From Cellvibrionaceae bacterium (GTDB taxonomy: Bacteria > Pseudomonadota > Gammaproteobacteria > Pseudomonadales > Cellvibrionaceae), in NCBI GenBank assembly GCA_028281575.1, contig JANQJP010000064.1, forward strand, positions 62,001 to 126,000: DNA of 64,000 bases. The letters are read 5' to 3'. The notes below the pieces were generated by a model that saw only the letters and a list, made by a program, of their open reading frames with translations, did not search any database and was not told where the DNA came from. Position numbers and translations under genes: made by a program. Shown here piece after piece: positions 37,097 through 45,803 of the stretch (position 1 is its first letter; each line of letters begins with the position of its first letter).

Positions 37097-37721
37097 CGAA
37101 ATACACCTCCACATTCACATTGAACTTCACGTTCACAATATCAAAATTCAGGTAACCGAAAGCGAGCCAAGAATAAATTTCTCTCGTAGACGCCAGCCCA
37201 CTTAGAAGCTCCGTCAGAATAGTTATCGAATAGGTTTTTGGGAATTTGCTAGCACAGGCAACTAGCTTCTCCTTATTCAAGGCAGGCCTTTTTCTGTAAC
37301 GGTGTAGGAGTTTATAGTTCGACAAAGCAGGCTCCACATCAATCTCCGTTTCACCAACCACTTTAAAACCTATATTTTTCTCCGCCATCATTTCTGAAAA
37401 GCGTTTGAATAGCACCTGATACTCACCATTTTCAGCCAAGGCATTCGGTTTTACTTCTGTATAACAAAGTTCACCAGTATCAAATTGAATCTTGAAATCA
37501 GGGGTATAGGAATGAACCTTTTCAGCAGAGATATCCACTTCAAAGGTTTTTGGCTGGGGGTAGTAGCGAGTGACGCGAGGGTCAAACTCGAGATGAAGGC
37601 AATATTTGGCCTCTAGGAAGGACTCAACAAGTATGTTTTTTGCACTACCGCTCTTAGTTGAAGGGAAGCGAAAAATATTCTTGACCGTCGAACGCTTGAG
37701 CTTCCGAGCTGGTTCTGGCAT
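37074..37721 (-). CDS. tnsA: Transposase subunit TnsA (restriction-like endonuclease)
   Basis: A 215-aa protein of the TnsA type. The endonuclease core has Glu37 (SFLEAKY), Asp75 (YTPDF) and Lys91 (TEVKP) with the right spacing for the E-D-K catalytic set, followed by a small C-terminal winged-helix part (SITILTELLSGLASTREIYSWL). TnsA cuts the 5' ends, so with TnsB the element should move by cut-and-paste rather than by replicative cointegrates. It is the first gene of the tns operon, transcribed away from the right end, which begins about 40 bp upstream and likely supplies the promoter. Confidence 0.95.
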   Translation of the reverse strand: MPEPARKLKRSTVKNIFRFPSTKSGSAKNILVESFLEAKYCLHLEFDPRVTRYYPQPKTFEVDISAEKVHSYTPDFKIQFDTGELCYTEVKPNALAENGEYQVLFKRFSEMMAEKNIGFKVVGETEIDVEPALSNYKLLHRYRKRPALNKEKLVACASKFPKTYSITILTELLSGLASTREIYSWLAFGYLNFDIVNVKFNVNVEVYFDVSHIFK

Positions 37722-37762
37722 GGAAAGTAGCTCCGCTATTGAATACTACTGACCATACCACT

Positions 37763-37834
37763 TTTTTATAAACTTATACTTTTATTTTTTATAAGCTTTT
37801 GCTTTTAATTTATAAACTTATGCTTTTAATGACA
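37763..37834. repeat. Right transposon end with three closely packed TnsB-type repeats
   Basis: Three copies of TTTATAAACTTATGCTTTTA-like sequence lie in tandem (from about 37763, 37785 and 37810), ending in AATGACA at 37834. Read inward it is TGTCATTAAAAGCATAAGTT, the partner of the left end. Dense packing is typical of the Tn7 right end. Confidence 0.88.
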
Positions 37835-37839
37835 GCTAA
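37835..37839. repeat. Target-site duplication GCTAA, right copy, overlapping the parE stop codon
   Basis: GCTAA directly follows the GACA end. On the parE strand it reads TTAGC and contains the TAG stop (37836-37838). It is identical to 10535-10539. Confidence 0.93.
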
Positions 37840-39722
37840 ACCACTTCCGCCAAATCACCTTTGTGTTCAAGCCAGTTTTTACGATCACCAGCACGTTTTT
37901 TCGCAAGTAACATATCCATAACCTGATGGGTATCGTCGCCCGCTTGCATCATGAGTTGAACCAGCCTGCGCGTATCCGGCGCCATGGTTGTTTCGCGCAA
38001 CTGCAAGGGGTTCATCTCACCCAAGCCTTTGAAGCGCTGTACATTGACCTTACCTTTTTTCTTCTCGGCCTGGATACGATCGAGAACGCCCTGCTTTTCA
38101 CTTTCATCCAAAGCGTAATATACGTCGTTGCCCACGTCGATGCGAAACAGCGGCGGCATAGCCACATACACGTGGCCGGCTTTCACCAGGCTGGGAAAGT
38201 GCCGCACGAATAACGCGCATATTAATGTCGCGATATGCAAGCCGTCAGAATCAGCATCGGCGAGAATACACACCTTGTGATAACGCAGCTTCTCTAAATT
38301 ATCGACGCCGGGATCAATGCCGAGTGCAATTGAAATATCGTGTACTTCTTTAGACGCAAGTACCTCAGCACTGTCGACTTCCCAGGTATTTAAAATTTTG
38401 CCTCGCAATGGCATGATGGCTTGAAACTCGCGATCGCGCGCCTGCTTAGCCGAACCTCCCGCCGAGTCACCCTCAACCAGGAAAATTTCGCTGCGTTCAG
38501 GCTCTCCAGATGAGCAGTCGGCCAACTTTCCCGGCAACGCCGGTCCGGCCGTCACTTTTTTACGCGCGACCTTTTTACTGGAGCGCACACGTTTTTGCGC
38601 GTTGTGGATACAGAAATCAGCCAATTGATCAGCTTCGTCAGTATGCTGATTTAGCCAAAGGCTAAACGCGTCTTTTGCAACACCGGCCACAAATGCCGCC
38701 GCTTCGCGCGACGACAACCTTTCCTTGGTTTGTCCTGAAAACTGCGGGTCTGTCATTTTCGACGACAAAACATAGCAGCAGTTGGTCCATATATCGTCCG
38801 GTGCCAGTTTGACACCGCGGGGTATCAAATTGCGAATTTCGCAATATTCACGCATCGCGTCCATCAAACCGGTGCGCAAACCATTCACATGAGTACCCCC
38901 CTGGGCCGTTGGAATGAGGTTTACGTAACTTTCCTGTACCAACTCCCCCCCTTCTGGCAACCACTGCACTGCCCAATCAACGCCTTCGTTGGAGCCTGAA
39001 AAACTGCCGACAAACGCTTCCGCTGGCAGTGTCTGCCAACCGTCAGTCGCCTCGGCGAGATAGTCTTTAAGACCATCTTCGAAGTGCCAGCGCTCTTTCT
39101 CGCCGCTGGCTTCATCGTGCAAATTCACCGTGAGGCCAGGGCAAAGCACAGCCTTCGCGCGAAGCAAGTGCTTGAGCCGGGGCAGAGAAAACTTAGCCGT
39201 ATCAAAATACTGTGGGTCGGGCAGAAAGCGCACGACAGTACCCGTATTGCGCTTGCCACAAGTATCAATAATCTCGAGTTCCGACGCCTTATCGCCGCCC
39301 TTATAGCCTATGCGATGCACTTGCCCATCACGTTTAATTGTCACTTCCAACACTTTCGAAAGCGCGTTGACCACAGAGATACCAACGCCGTGGAGACCAC
39401 CTGAAAACTCGTAGTTTTTATTCGAAAACTTCCCACCTGCATGCAATGTCGAAAGAATGACCTCAACGCCGGGAATGCCTTTTTCTGGATGAATATCAAC
39501 GGGCATGCCGCGGCCATTATCCGCGACGCTCACCGATCCATCTTTATACAGCGTGACATCGATTTTATCAGCGTGCCCGGCGAGCGCTTCGTCAACACTG
39601 TTGTCAATGACCTCTTGGGCGAGATGGTTGGGTCGGGTTGTATCAGTGTACATGCCCGGCCGTTTGCGGACCGGGTCGAGCCCGGAAAGAACTTCGATAT
39701 CTTCAGCAGAATAATTTGCCAT
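37836..39722 (-). CDS. parE: Topoisomerase IV subunit B (ParE)
   Basis: 628 aa. It has the GHKL ATPase start (EDIEVLSGLDPVRKRPGMYT, Asn in VIDNSVDEAL, DNGRGMP, GGLHGVGISVVNALS), the transducer domain, then the Toprim motifs (FLVEGDSAGGSAKQ, DADSDGLHI) and the conserved QRFKGLGEMNP. ParE with ParC decatenates daughter chromosomes. The ORF is open to 39779, but ATG 39720-39722 (MANYSAEDIEVLSG) is the family start. The C-terminus is complete: the stop TAG lies inside the transposon target duplication, so the insertion leaves the protein unchanged but replaces the native 3' flank, including any terminator, with transposon DNA. Confidence 0.97.
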   Translation of the reverse strand: MANYSAEDIEVLSGLDPVRKRPGMYTDTTRPNHLAQEVIDNSVDEALAGHADKIDVTLYKDGSVSVADNGRGMPVDIHPEKGIPGVEVILSTLHAGGKFSNKNYEFSGGLHGVGISVVNALSKVLEVTIKRDGQVHRIGYKGGDKASELEIIDTCGKRNTGTVVRFLPDPQYFDTAKFSLPRLKHLLRAKAVLCPGLTVNLHDEASGEKERWHFEDGLKDYLAEATDGWQTLPAEAFVGSFSGSNEGVDWAVQWLPEGGELVQESYVNLIPTAQGGTHVNGLRTGLMDAMREYCEIRNLIPRGVKLAPDDIWTNCCYVLSSKMTDPQFSGQTKERLSSREAAAFVAGVAKDAFSLWLNQHTDEADQLADFCIHNAQKRVRSSKKVARKKVTAGPALPGKLADCSSGEPERSEIFLVEGDSAGGSAKQARDREFQAIMPLRGKILNTWEVDSAEVLASKEVHDISIALGIDPGVDNLEKLRYHKVCILADADSDGLHIATLICALFVRHFPSLVKAGHVYVAMPPLFRIDVGNDVYYALDESEKQGVLDRIQAEKKKGKVNVQRFKGLGEMNPLQLRETTMAPDTRRLVQLMMQAGDDTHQVMDMLLAKKRAGDRKNWLEHKGDLAEVV

Positions 39723-39857
39723 AAGTGCAGAAAACCTTGTGCGCGGCGTGAATTGAATCTGCGCATAGGATAGCGGCATACGCTGCGGAGTAAAGTGCGC
39801 TTTTGGACCTTACAACTATGCGTCAAAAAATAAAGCGATTGCTGTCGCATTGACTCA

Positions 39858-40102
39858 GAGAGGCAGGGAGGGCGTGCTTGTACTCGAGACCTTCACCAGC
39901 AGGCGCCCGCCATGGATGGCGGGTGTTAGAACAACGCAGGAGCAGTTGTCGGGATGCTGGTGCAGAGCCTACAAGGGTGGAGCGGAATAAGGCGAAGCGC
40001 TGCTTCGCTCCGCGTAACGACCCTTATCTATGATTTTGGGCCGGGCCTGCTTGCAGGTATTCACGGCGTGTCTCGAGCACAAGCACGCCCTCCCTGCCTC
40101 TC
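39858..40102. repeat. 245-bp element bounded by 33-bp inverted repeats (MITE- or REP-like)
   Basis: GAGAGGCAGGGAGGGCGTGC... (39858-39890) recurs as its reverse complement at 40070-40102, with 32 of 33 positions matching. The interior contains two more hairpins: CCCGCCAT-GG-ATGGCGGG (39906-39923) and GCGAAGC-GCT-GCTTCGC (39992-40008). There is no ORF inside. The structure suggests a non-autonomous repeat unit. Other copies cannot be checked from this window. Confidence 0.65.
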
Positions 40103-40141
40103 CGTACTCAAGCACTATAATAGAGCAATGCTGCCACTATT

Positions 40142-40161
40142 TGCTGCACGTAGATGCAGCA
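40142..40161 (+). promoter_or_regulatory. Hairpin in the nitrate reductase leader
   Basis: TGCTGCA-CGTAGA-TGCAGCA is a 7-bp stem with a hexaloop about 200 bp upstream of the FAD oxidoreductase start. Assimilatory nitrate operons are often controlled by leader hairpins bound by ANTAR antiterminators, but the loop lacks the expected A1/G4 pattern. A regulatory role is only a possibility. Confidence 0.3.
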
Positions 40162-40363
40162 TCTGGTTAAAATTTACACAAAACTTTTGTCGTCACACGA
40201 AAAATCCGCACCAGGCTAGCCCAAAAGCAAATAAAACTCGCGTTTTCTCGCACTTTAGATCGACGATTACACGCAGCCAAACATCCTGCGATAGAAAAAA
40301 AGAAAGTTGGTACACATTCTGCGTTCGCCTTTCAGCCTAAACGGTACGCAACACTTTTAGCAG

Positions 40364-41614
40364 ATGAATTCTTATCAGCAAAACAAATCAGCGCTGGTCA
40401 TTGTCGGCAACGGCATGGTCGCCGGCCGCTTTTTGGACGAGCTTCTCAAGCGGGACGCAAAAAAATTCGATATTACTGTCATCGGCGCGGAACCGGAGGG
40501 TAGTTACAATCGCATCATGCTGTCCTCCGTCTTAGCGAAAGACAGCTCGTCTGCTCAAATAATTCTAAAAAGCCCTGAGTGGTATCAAACCAAAGGCATC
40601 AAATTTATCGGCGATACCAAAGTCACGCACGTTGATCGACAGCAAAAATTGGTAACCACTGAATCCGGCGACATAAAACACTATGACCAGCTTGTGCTTG
40701 CGACAGGCTCGCGCGCGGCAAAAATTCCCGCAAAAAACCTCGAGTTAAACAATATTTTTATGTTCCGCACCATCGCCGATACCCACGCGATTATGGCAAA
40801 GGCACAAACGGCAAAATCAGTTATGGTCGTTGGCGGCGGTTTACTTGGTCTTGAAGCGGCCTATGGCCTTGCCAAACTCGGCGCCAAGGTTGTGCTCGTG
40901 CATCGCAATCAAAGCTTATTAAACCGCCAATTGGACAGATCAGCCGCACAGCTTTTGGAAGTGACAATGCAGAATATGGGCATAGAATTCCGCCTGGCAA
41001 ACGAAGTGACTTCGTTTCACGGCGACACCCAGGTTGAAAGCGCTACGCTAACATCGGGCGAAACCGTCGCAGTCGATATGGCGGTTATTGCAACGGGGAT
41101 TACCCCCAATAAAGAACTCGGTGTTGATTGCGGTTTAGTGGGCGAGTGCGCGATTGCCGTCGACGATTACATGCAAACTTGTGACCCCGCAATCAGCGCA
41201 CTGGGCGAGTGTATTGAGCACCGCGGCGCCACCTTCGGTTTGGTCGATCCGCTGTGGCGTCAAGCGGAAACACTGGCCGCGCGTTTGGCGCACAATCAAC
41301 GGCATGCATTTACAAACCAGTCCATTGCAACCAAATTAAAAGTATCCGGCGTCCAGGTTTTTTCGGCGGGAGAGGTCAACCTGCGCAATGGTTTAAGCGA
41401 GGTACGCGTTGAAGATGCCGCAGCAAAAATTTACCGAAAACTATTAATCGAAAATGGCTTAATCAAAGGTATTGTCTTATTTGGCGATATTCGCTCCGGA
41501 CAATATTTTTTCGAGCTTATGGAAAACCGGGTCAATGTCGCCAAAGCACTGCCCAACCTAATATTTGGCCAAGAATATGTCAGCCAGGCTCTGATAAAAA
41601 CGCTCGCCGCGTAA
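40364..41614 (+). CDS. NAD(P)H/FAD oxidoreductase of assimilatory nitrate reduction (electron-transfer subunit)
   Basis: A 416-aa pyridine nucleotide-disulphide-type flavoprotein. The N-terminal FAD site is VIVGNGMVAGRFLDEL; the NAD(P) site is VMVVGGGLLGLEAAYGLAKLG (about residues 150-170); the second FAD contact is ATGITPNKELG and the following region. It resembles the N-terminal flavin part of NirB/NasB-type and NasC proteins, without iron-sulfur or siroheme domains. It lies 6 bp upstream of the nitrate reductase catalytic gene, so it is most likely the electron donor subunit that passes electrons from NAD(P)H to the reductase. Confidence 0.85.
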   Translation: MNSYQQNKSALVIVGNGMVAGRFLDELLKRDAKKFDITVIGAEPEGSYNRIMLSSVLAKDSSSAQIILKSPEWYQTKGIKFIGDTKVTHVDRQQKLVTTESGDIKHYDQLVLATGSRAAKIPAKNLELNNIFMFRTIADTHAIMAKAQTAKSVMVVGGGLLGLEAAYGLAKLGAKVVLVHRNQSLLNRQLDRSAAQLLEVTMQNMGIEFRLANEVTSFHGDTQVESATLTSGETVAVDMAVIATGITPNKELGVDCGLVGECAIAVDDYMQTCDPAISALGECIEHRGATFGLVDPLWRQAETLAARLAHNQRHAFTNQSIATKLKVSGVQVFSAGEVNLRNGLSEVRVEDAAAKIYRKLLIENGLIKGIVLFGDIRSGQYFFELMENRVNVAKALPNLIFGQEYVSQALIKTLAA

Positions 41615-41620
41615 ACCCCA

Positions 41621-44284
41621 ATGACAGCATTAATAGCAAAAGAAACTCATCAGACAACGTGTCCATATTGCGGTGTAGGCTGCGGCGTTACTGCGGACGT
41701 CATCCAGGGCAAAGTAGCTGCTGTCAGAGGCCGCACCGACCACCCTGCCAACGCAGGGAAACTCTGCGTGAAAGGTTCCGCGCTGCACGAAACACTTTCC
41801 AGTGAAAACCGCCTGCTGCACCCGTTCGTTCGCGGTGAGAAAACAGATTGGGACAGCGCACTTAATTACGCGGCAAAAAAATGGCAGAGCATCGTCGATG
41901 AACACGGACCCGATGCAGTCGCGTTCTACCTCTCCGGCCAACTACTTACGGAAGATTATTATGTCGCCAACAAATTTATGAAGGGCTTTGTTGGTACCTC
42001 GAATATCGATACAAACTCACGGCTGTGCATGGCTTCAGCCGTCGTAGCACATAAACGCGCATTCGGCTCCGACGCAGTACCTGGATGCTATGAAGATTTA
42101 GAACAGACAGACGTGTTGATTCTGGTGGGTTCGAACACAGCTTATGCCCACCCCATTATTTATCAACGTATTGCCAAAGCGAAAAAAGACCGCGATATTA
42201 AAGTCATTGTCTTGGACCCGCGGCGCACAGCGACGTGCGAAATAGCGGATATTCACCTCGCCCTCCGCCCGGGCAGCGACGCATTTTTCTTCAATGGGCT
42301 TCTTAGCTACCTTGAATCAAATAACGCCATTGATTACGGCTACCTGCATAAATACTGCGACGGTTTTGAAGACGCACTTGCCAGCGCGAAGATCCAGGTG
42401 CCCGATATTAAGACGGCCGCAGATATTTGTGACGTGCCCACAAATGAACTCGAACACACGTATCAATTATTCGCGCACAACGCCAAAGTCGTTACGCTGT
42501 TTTCTCAGGGTATCAATCAAAGTTCTTCTGGCGTCGACAAGGGCAATGCCATTATTAACTGTCACCTGGCAACAGGAAAAATAGGCAGGACCGGCGCAGC
42601 ACCCTTTTCAATAACGGGTCAACCAAACGCAATGGGCGGCCGGGAAGTTGGTGGTTTAGCCAATCAATTTGCGGCACATATGGGCTTCACCGACGACGCA
42701 ATTAAACGCGTAAAATCTTTTTGGCAGGCACCCAATATTGCCAGAAACGAAGGCTTAAAAGCCGTCGATATGTTTGATGCGGTAAGAGAAGGGAAAATAA
42801 AAGCAATATGGATTATGGCAACAAACCCCGTGGTGAGCATGCCCGAAGCAAACCGTGTAAAAGAAGCGCTCGAACAATGTGAGCTTGTTATCGTCAGCGA
42901 TTGCATGGCCAATACCGACACGGGTGCCACTGCCGATGTTTTATTGCCAGCGACAAGCTGGAGCGAAAAACACGGCACGGTCACAAATTCTGAACGCTGT
43001 ATTTCTTTACAAAAAGGCTTTATGACAGCACCGGGGGAGGCGCGCAATGACTGGGAAATTATTTCTGATTTTGCCGGCCGACTGGGTTACAAAGATGCAT
43101 TTAACTATTCACATCCAGTAGAAATTTTTCGCGAGCACGCGGCATTAAGCGGACTGGATAACGAGCGAAATCGCGCGTTTAATATTTCCGGGCTGAGCGA
43201 TATTTCGCTCGACGAGTACGAGACATTCCAACCCAAAAGCTGGCCGATCACATCACGTGGATCAGAAGGCACCCTGCGCCTATTCGCCGACGGGCACTTT
43301 TTTACTGAAAATACACGCGCAAAGCTCATCCCAATCACCGCAAGACTGCCAAAGAAAACGCCGGGAACCGGTGAATTCATCATGAACACCGGCCGTATTC
43401 GCGATCAGTGGCACACAATGACACGCACGGGTAAAGCCCCTCGCCTACTCAGCCATACAAACGAACCCTACGTGCAACTGCATCCAGAGGATGCGAAAAA
43501 GTGCGGTATCACCGACAACAGCATCGCAGAACTCAAAAATCAAAGCGCCCGCTTTTTAGGGCGCGCAAAGCTGAGTGATGACCAACGCGAGGGCGAAGTA
43601 TTTGTGCCAATGCACTGGAATGCCGTTTATTCATCGTTTGGTCGAGCAGATGCGCTCGTAAATGCGGTTACGGACCCTATCTCTGGCCAACCCGAATTTA
43701 AGCAAAGTCCAGTAAACGTGCAAACCTACGCAGCGCATTGGCATGGTTTTTTAATTTGCTTAGATGAAATTACCCCCGCATGTGATTACTGGGTAAAAAC
43801 CACGATCAATAAGGGTTTTGCCTACACGTTGGCAGACCGCGACGAGATAAACGATTGGCAACTGTGGTTAAACCCATATTTTACGCGTGAACTCGAATGG
43901 GTAGTGCTCACTACTAGCGACTGCAAATACGCGCGCATAGCCGGCTTTGACAACGGCGTTTTGGCAGCGGCCTTATTTACCGATAAAAACATCGACAAAT
44001 TACCCGCACACGTGTGGCTGGCCTCTAAGCTCGGCACAAAACTTTTACCGGGCGAGCGCTTCACCTTGTTGGCAGGTAGTGATGGCGACGATAGTTACTC
44101 GCCAGGCGCGATTATTTGCTCATGCTTTCAGGTAGGCGAAAACCAAATCATTGAAGCCATCGACGCGGGTTGCCGTTCACCCGAAACACTGGGCAAAACG
44201 CTAAAATGCGGCACTAACTGCGGGTCCTGTATACCCGAACTCGCGACACTTATTGAAAAAAATACCGAAACTATTTCCGCGTAG
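41621..44284 (+). CDS. nasA: Assimilatory nitrate reductase catalytic subunit
   Basis: An 887-aa molybdopterin oxidoreductase. The N-terminal [4Fe-4S] motif CPYCGVGCGV...GKLCVKG (about residues 14-50) is followed by the Mo-bis-MGD core (SRLCMASAVVAHK, GSNTAYAHPI, LDPRRTATC) and the C-terminal molydopterin-binding domain (TGRIRDQWHTMTRTG). A BFD-like [2Fe-2S] domain is fused at the end (CSCFQVGENQI...CGTNCGSCIPEL, about 825-880), as in Klebsiella NasA. It reduces nitrate to nitrite in the cytoplasm. No nitrite reductase or transporter gene is in the window. Its last 14 bp overlap the convergent yqiA gene. Confidence 0.93.
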   Translation: MTALIAKETHQTTCPYCGVGCGVTADVIQGKVAAVRGRTDHPANAGKLCVKGSALHETLSSENRLLHPFVRGEKTDWDSALNYAAKKWQSIVDEHGPDAVAFYLSGQLLTEDYYVANKFMKGFVGTSNIDTNSRLCMASAVVAHKRAFGSDAVPGCYEDLEQTDVLILVGSNTAYAHPIIYQRIAKAKKDRDIKVIVLDPRRTATCEIADIHLALRPGSDAFFFNGLLSYLESNNAIDYGYLHKYCDGFEDALASAKIQVPDIKTAADICDVPTNELEHTYQLFAHNAKVVTLFSQGINQSSSGVDKGNAIINCHLATGKIGRTGAAPFSITGQPNAMGGREVGGLANQFAAHMGFTDDAIKRVKSFWQAPNIARNEGLKAVDMFDAVREGKIKAIWIMATNPVVSMPEANRVKEALEQCELVIVSDCMANTDTGATADVLLPATSWSEKHGTVTNSERCISLQKGFMTAPGEARNDWEIISDFAGRLGYKDAFNYSHPVEIFREHAALSGLDNERNRAFNISGLSDISLDEYETFQPKSWPITSRGSEGTLRLFADGHFFTENTRAKLIPITARLPKKTPGTGEFIMNTGRIRDQWHTMTRTGKAPRLLSHTNEPYVQLHPEDAKKCGITDNSIAELKNQSARFLGRAKLSDDQREGEVFVPMHWNAVYSSFGRADALVNAVTDPISGQPEFKQSPVNVQTYAAHWHGFLICLDEITPACDYWVKTTINKGFAYTLADRDEINDWQLWLNPYFTRELEWVVLTTSDCKYARIAGFDNGVLAAALFTDKNIDKLPAHVWLASKLGTKLLPGERFTLLAGSDGDDSYSPGAIICSCFQVGENQIIEAIDAGCRSPETLGKTLKCGTNCGSCIPELATLIEKNTETISA

Positions 44285-44855
44285 CACTTTCAAAAAAGTC
44301 CACGATGTCCGGCAACCACCGGTCATAATTTTCAAAAGTGTGGTTGCCCCCATCTTCAACTAACTGTCTGGCATCCCGGTAGCGTTCACACGCCAGACGG
44401 TAGTCGAGCACTTCGTCGCCTCGCTGCACCATCAACCAATATTTTTCCGGAAAGTTAAGCGAGGCGCTTTCGCATTCGGCCAATACGTTCAAGTGCTCAG
44501 TATTTAACGTATAGCGATGGTCGCTGTAGTAACCTTTCAGTTCTTGGCCAACATAATGAGAAAAAAATACGTGGGGTGATACGGCAGGGTTAATAACAAC
44601 CGCTTTTTGGGCCAATCCGCTTTCAACCAAGTAAGACGCCCAGTAACCGCCAAGCGAACTGCCAATAAGGTGGGGTTTTTCATCGATACCCGTAAGCAAC
44701 TCAATCAAGTGCGACCTGATCTTATCCGGATAAGATGAAAGCTCCGGGCAACTAAAACGGATATCTGGACGATGTGCAGCGAGCCAGGCACCCGTTGTCT
44801 GAGCTTTATGTGAGGCTGGTGAACTTAAAAAACCGTGTAAATAAATAATATGCAT
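44271..44855 (-). CDS. yqiA: YqiA-family alpha/beta-hydrolase esterase
   Basis: A 194-aa alpha/beta hydrolase: oxyanion strand IIYLHGFLSSPAS, nucleophile elbow GSSLGG (Ser near residue 67), acid in QRGDEVLDY, and His in GGNHTFEN. This is the YqiA family of short-chain acyl esterases. In Escherichia coli yqiA lies directly upstream of parE in the same operon. Here it has the same orientation but is separated from parE by the nitrate genes on the opposite strand, with its 3' end overlapping nasA by 14 bp. Confidence 0.92.
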   Translation of the reverse strand: MHIIYLHGFLSSPASHKAQTTGAWLAAHRPDIRFSCPELSSYPDKIRSHLIELLTGIDEKPHLIGSSLGGYWASYLVESGLAQKAVVINPAVSPHVFFSHYVGQELKGYYSDHRYTLNTEHLNVLAECESASLNFPEKYWLMVQRGDEVLDYRLACERYRDARQLVEDGGNHTFENYDRWLPDIVDFFESATRK

Positions 44856-44948
44856 GAGTAAAGCACTAAGGCTGTTTTTAATGTCGCCCGCACCTTACCA
44901 TTGTCTCTCGCTCATGATGAAGCCCTAGGGCCTGTTCGCCTCACTCAG

Positions 44949-45800
44949 ATGCATTGGCAAACTTCAATATTTACACTACTGGCGCTAGTCGCGTTCGCCG
45001 CTAACTCAGTACTGTGCCGCAACGCGCTCGCGACCGAAGCGATAGACCCGGGAACATTCACTATCATCCGCCTGAGTTCAGGTGCTTTGGTACTGATCTT
45101 ACTCTGGTTTGCGCGCGGTCATCGCAAATCCTCACCCGCCCGAGGCTCATGGCGGGGCGCATCTGCGCTCTTTGTCTATGCCATAAGTTTCTCCTACGCC
45201 TATATCTCCCTCGACACCGGGACCGGTGCGCTCATTCTATTCGCAGCCGTGCAGTTTACGATTATGGGCGTGAACCTATGGCAGGGTGCGCAGTACTCAC
45301 CGTTGGAATTCATGGGTATTGGCTTAGCGTTTCTCGGCTTTATCCTGTTAGTTGTGCCCGAATTAAATACGCCCAGTATATCGGGGTTCATACTTATGAC
45401 CCTGGCAGGCATCGCCTGGGGCGCTTATACGCTCTATGGCCAACACTCTAGAGACGCGCTGGCGGATACGGCATGTAACTTTTTACGCACGTTGCCGATG
45501 GTACTGGTGCTTCTCGCGCTGATTTACCCACAGGCCAACGCGACACTCAGCGGCGTTGCCCTGGCAATCAGCTCGGGTGCTCTCGCATCAGGCATTGGCT
45601 ATGCGCTTTGGTATGCAGCGCTTCCCCGACTGGCTCTGATACTGGCAGCGCTCCTGCAGTTGGCAGTGCCGATACTCGCCAGCATTGGTGGGGTCATAGT
45701 TAGCGCAGAATCGATTACTCGCGACCTTATTATTTCCTCGGCACTTGTGCTTGGCGGCCTTGCCCTTGTAATTACTTCCCAAAAGCGACAAAGCAGTTGA
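44949..45800 (+). CDS. EamA/DMT-family membrane transporter
   Basis: About 283 aa with ten predicted transmembrane helices in two EamA repeats (first FTLLALVAFAANSVLCRNAL; second GFILMTLAGIAWGAYTLYGQ). This is the drug/metabolite transporter superfamily, which usually exports amino acids or other metabolites; the substrate is unknown. The frame is open to TTG 44901, but ATG 44949 (MHWQTSIFTLL) begins directly before the first helix and is preferred. The next gene starts 3 bp after the stop, so the two are probably co-transcribed. Confidence 0.88.
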   Translation: MHWQTSIFTLLALVAFAANSVLCRNALATEAIDPGTFTIIRLSSGALVLILLWFARGHRKSSPARGSWRGASALFVYAISFSYAYISLDTGTGALILFAAVQFTIMGVNLWQGAQYSPLEFMGIGLAFLGFILLVVPELNTPSISGFILMTLAGIAWGAYTLYGQHSRDALADTACNFLRTLPMVLVLLALIYPQANATLSGVALAISSGALASGIGYALWYAALPRLALILAALLQLAVPILASIGGVIVSAESITRDLIISSALVLGGLALVITSQKRQSS

Positions 45801-45803
45801 ACT

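Larger units (their letters stand above)
10540..37834. mobile_element. Tn7-like transposon inserted at the parE stop codon (27,295 bp)
   Basis: Both boundaries are read directly: 5'-TGTC at 10540 and GACA-3' at 37834, flanked by the 5-bp duplication GCTAA. The outer 26 bases of the two ends, read inward, agree at most positions (TGTC-ATT----AGCATAAG-TTATAAA). Three copies of an AAAAGCATAAGTTTATAAA-type sequence occur at each end, as expected for TnsB binding sites: spread out on the left, packed on the right, as in Tn7. tnsABC plus two tniQ genes lie next to the right end, and the right end faces the target gene, again as in Tn7 beside glmS. Everything between is cargo, mostly defence-type genes. 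The target gene parE stays intact because the duplication itself contains its stop codon. Confidence 0.95.
39780..40363. other. Long intergenic region between parE and the nitrate genes
   Basis: About 580 bp with no coding-like ORF. It contains the inverted-repeat element at 39858-40102 and the leader of the nitrate reductase genes (about 40140-40363). The parE promoter must lie near 39,730-39,850. Confidence 0.5.

Noticed and set aside
10540-37834. Composite or nested insertion sequences inside the transposon
   Set aside because: No second transposase, IS-type terminal repeats or additional target duplications were seen between the two Tn7-like ends.
40142-40161. ANTAR-type (NasR/NasT) antiterminator hairpin in the nitrate leader
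   Set aside because: The hairpin has a hexaloop, but the loop CGTAGA lacks the A at position 1 and G at position 4 expected for ANTAR targets, and no paired second hairpin or terminator was found.
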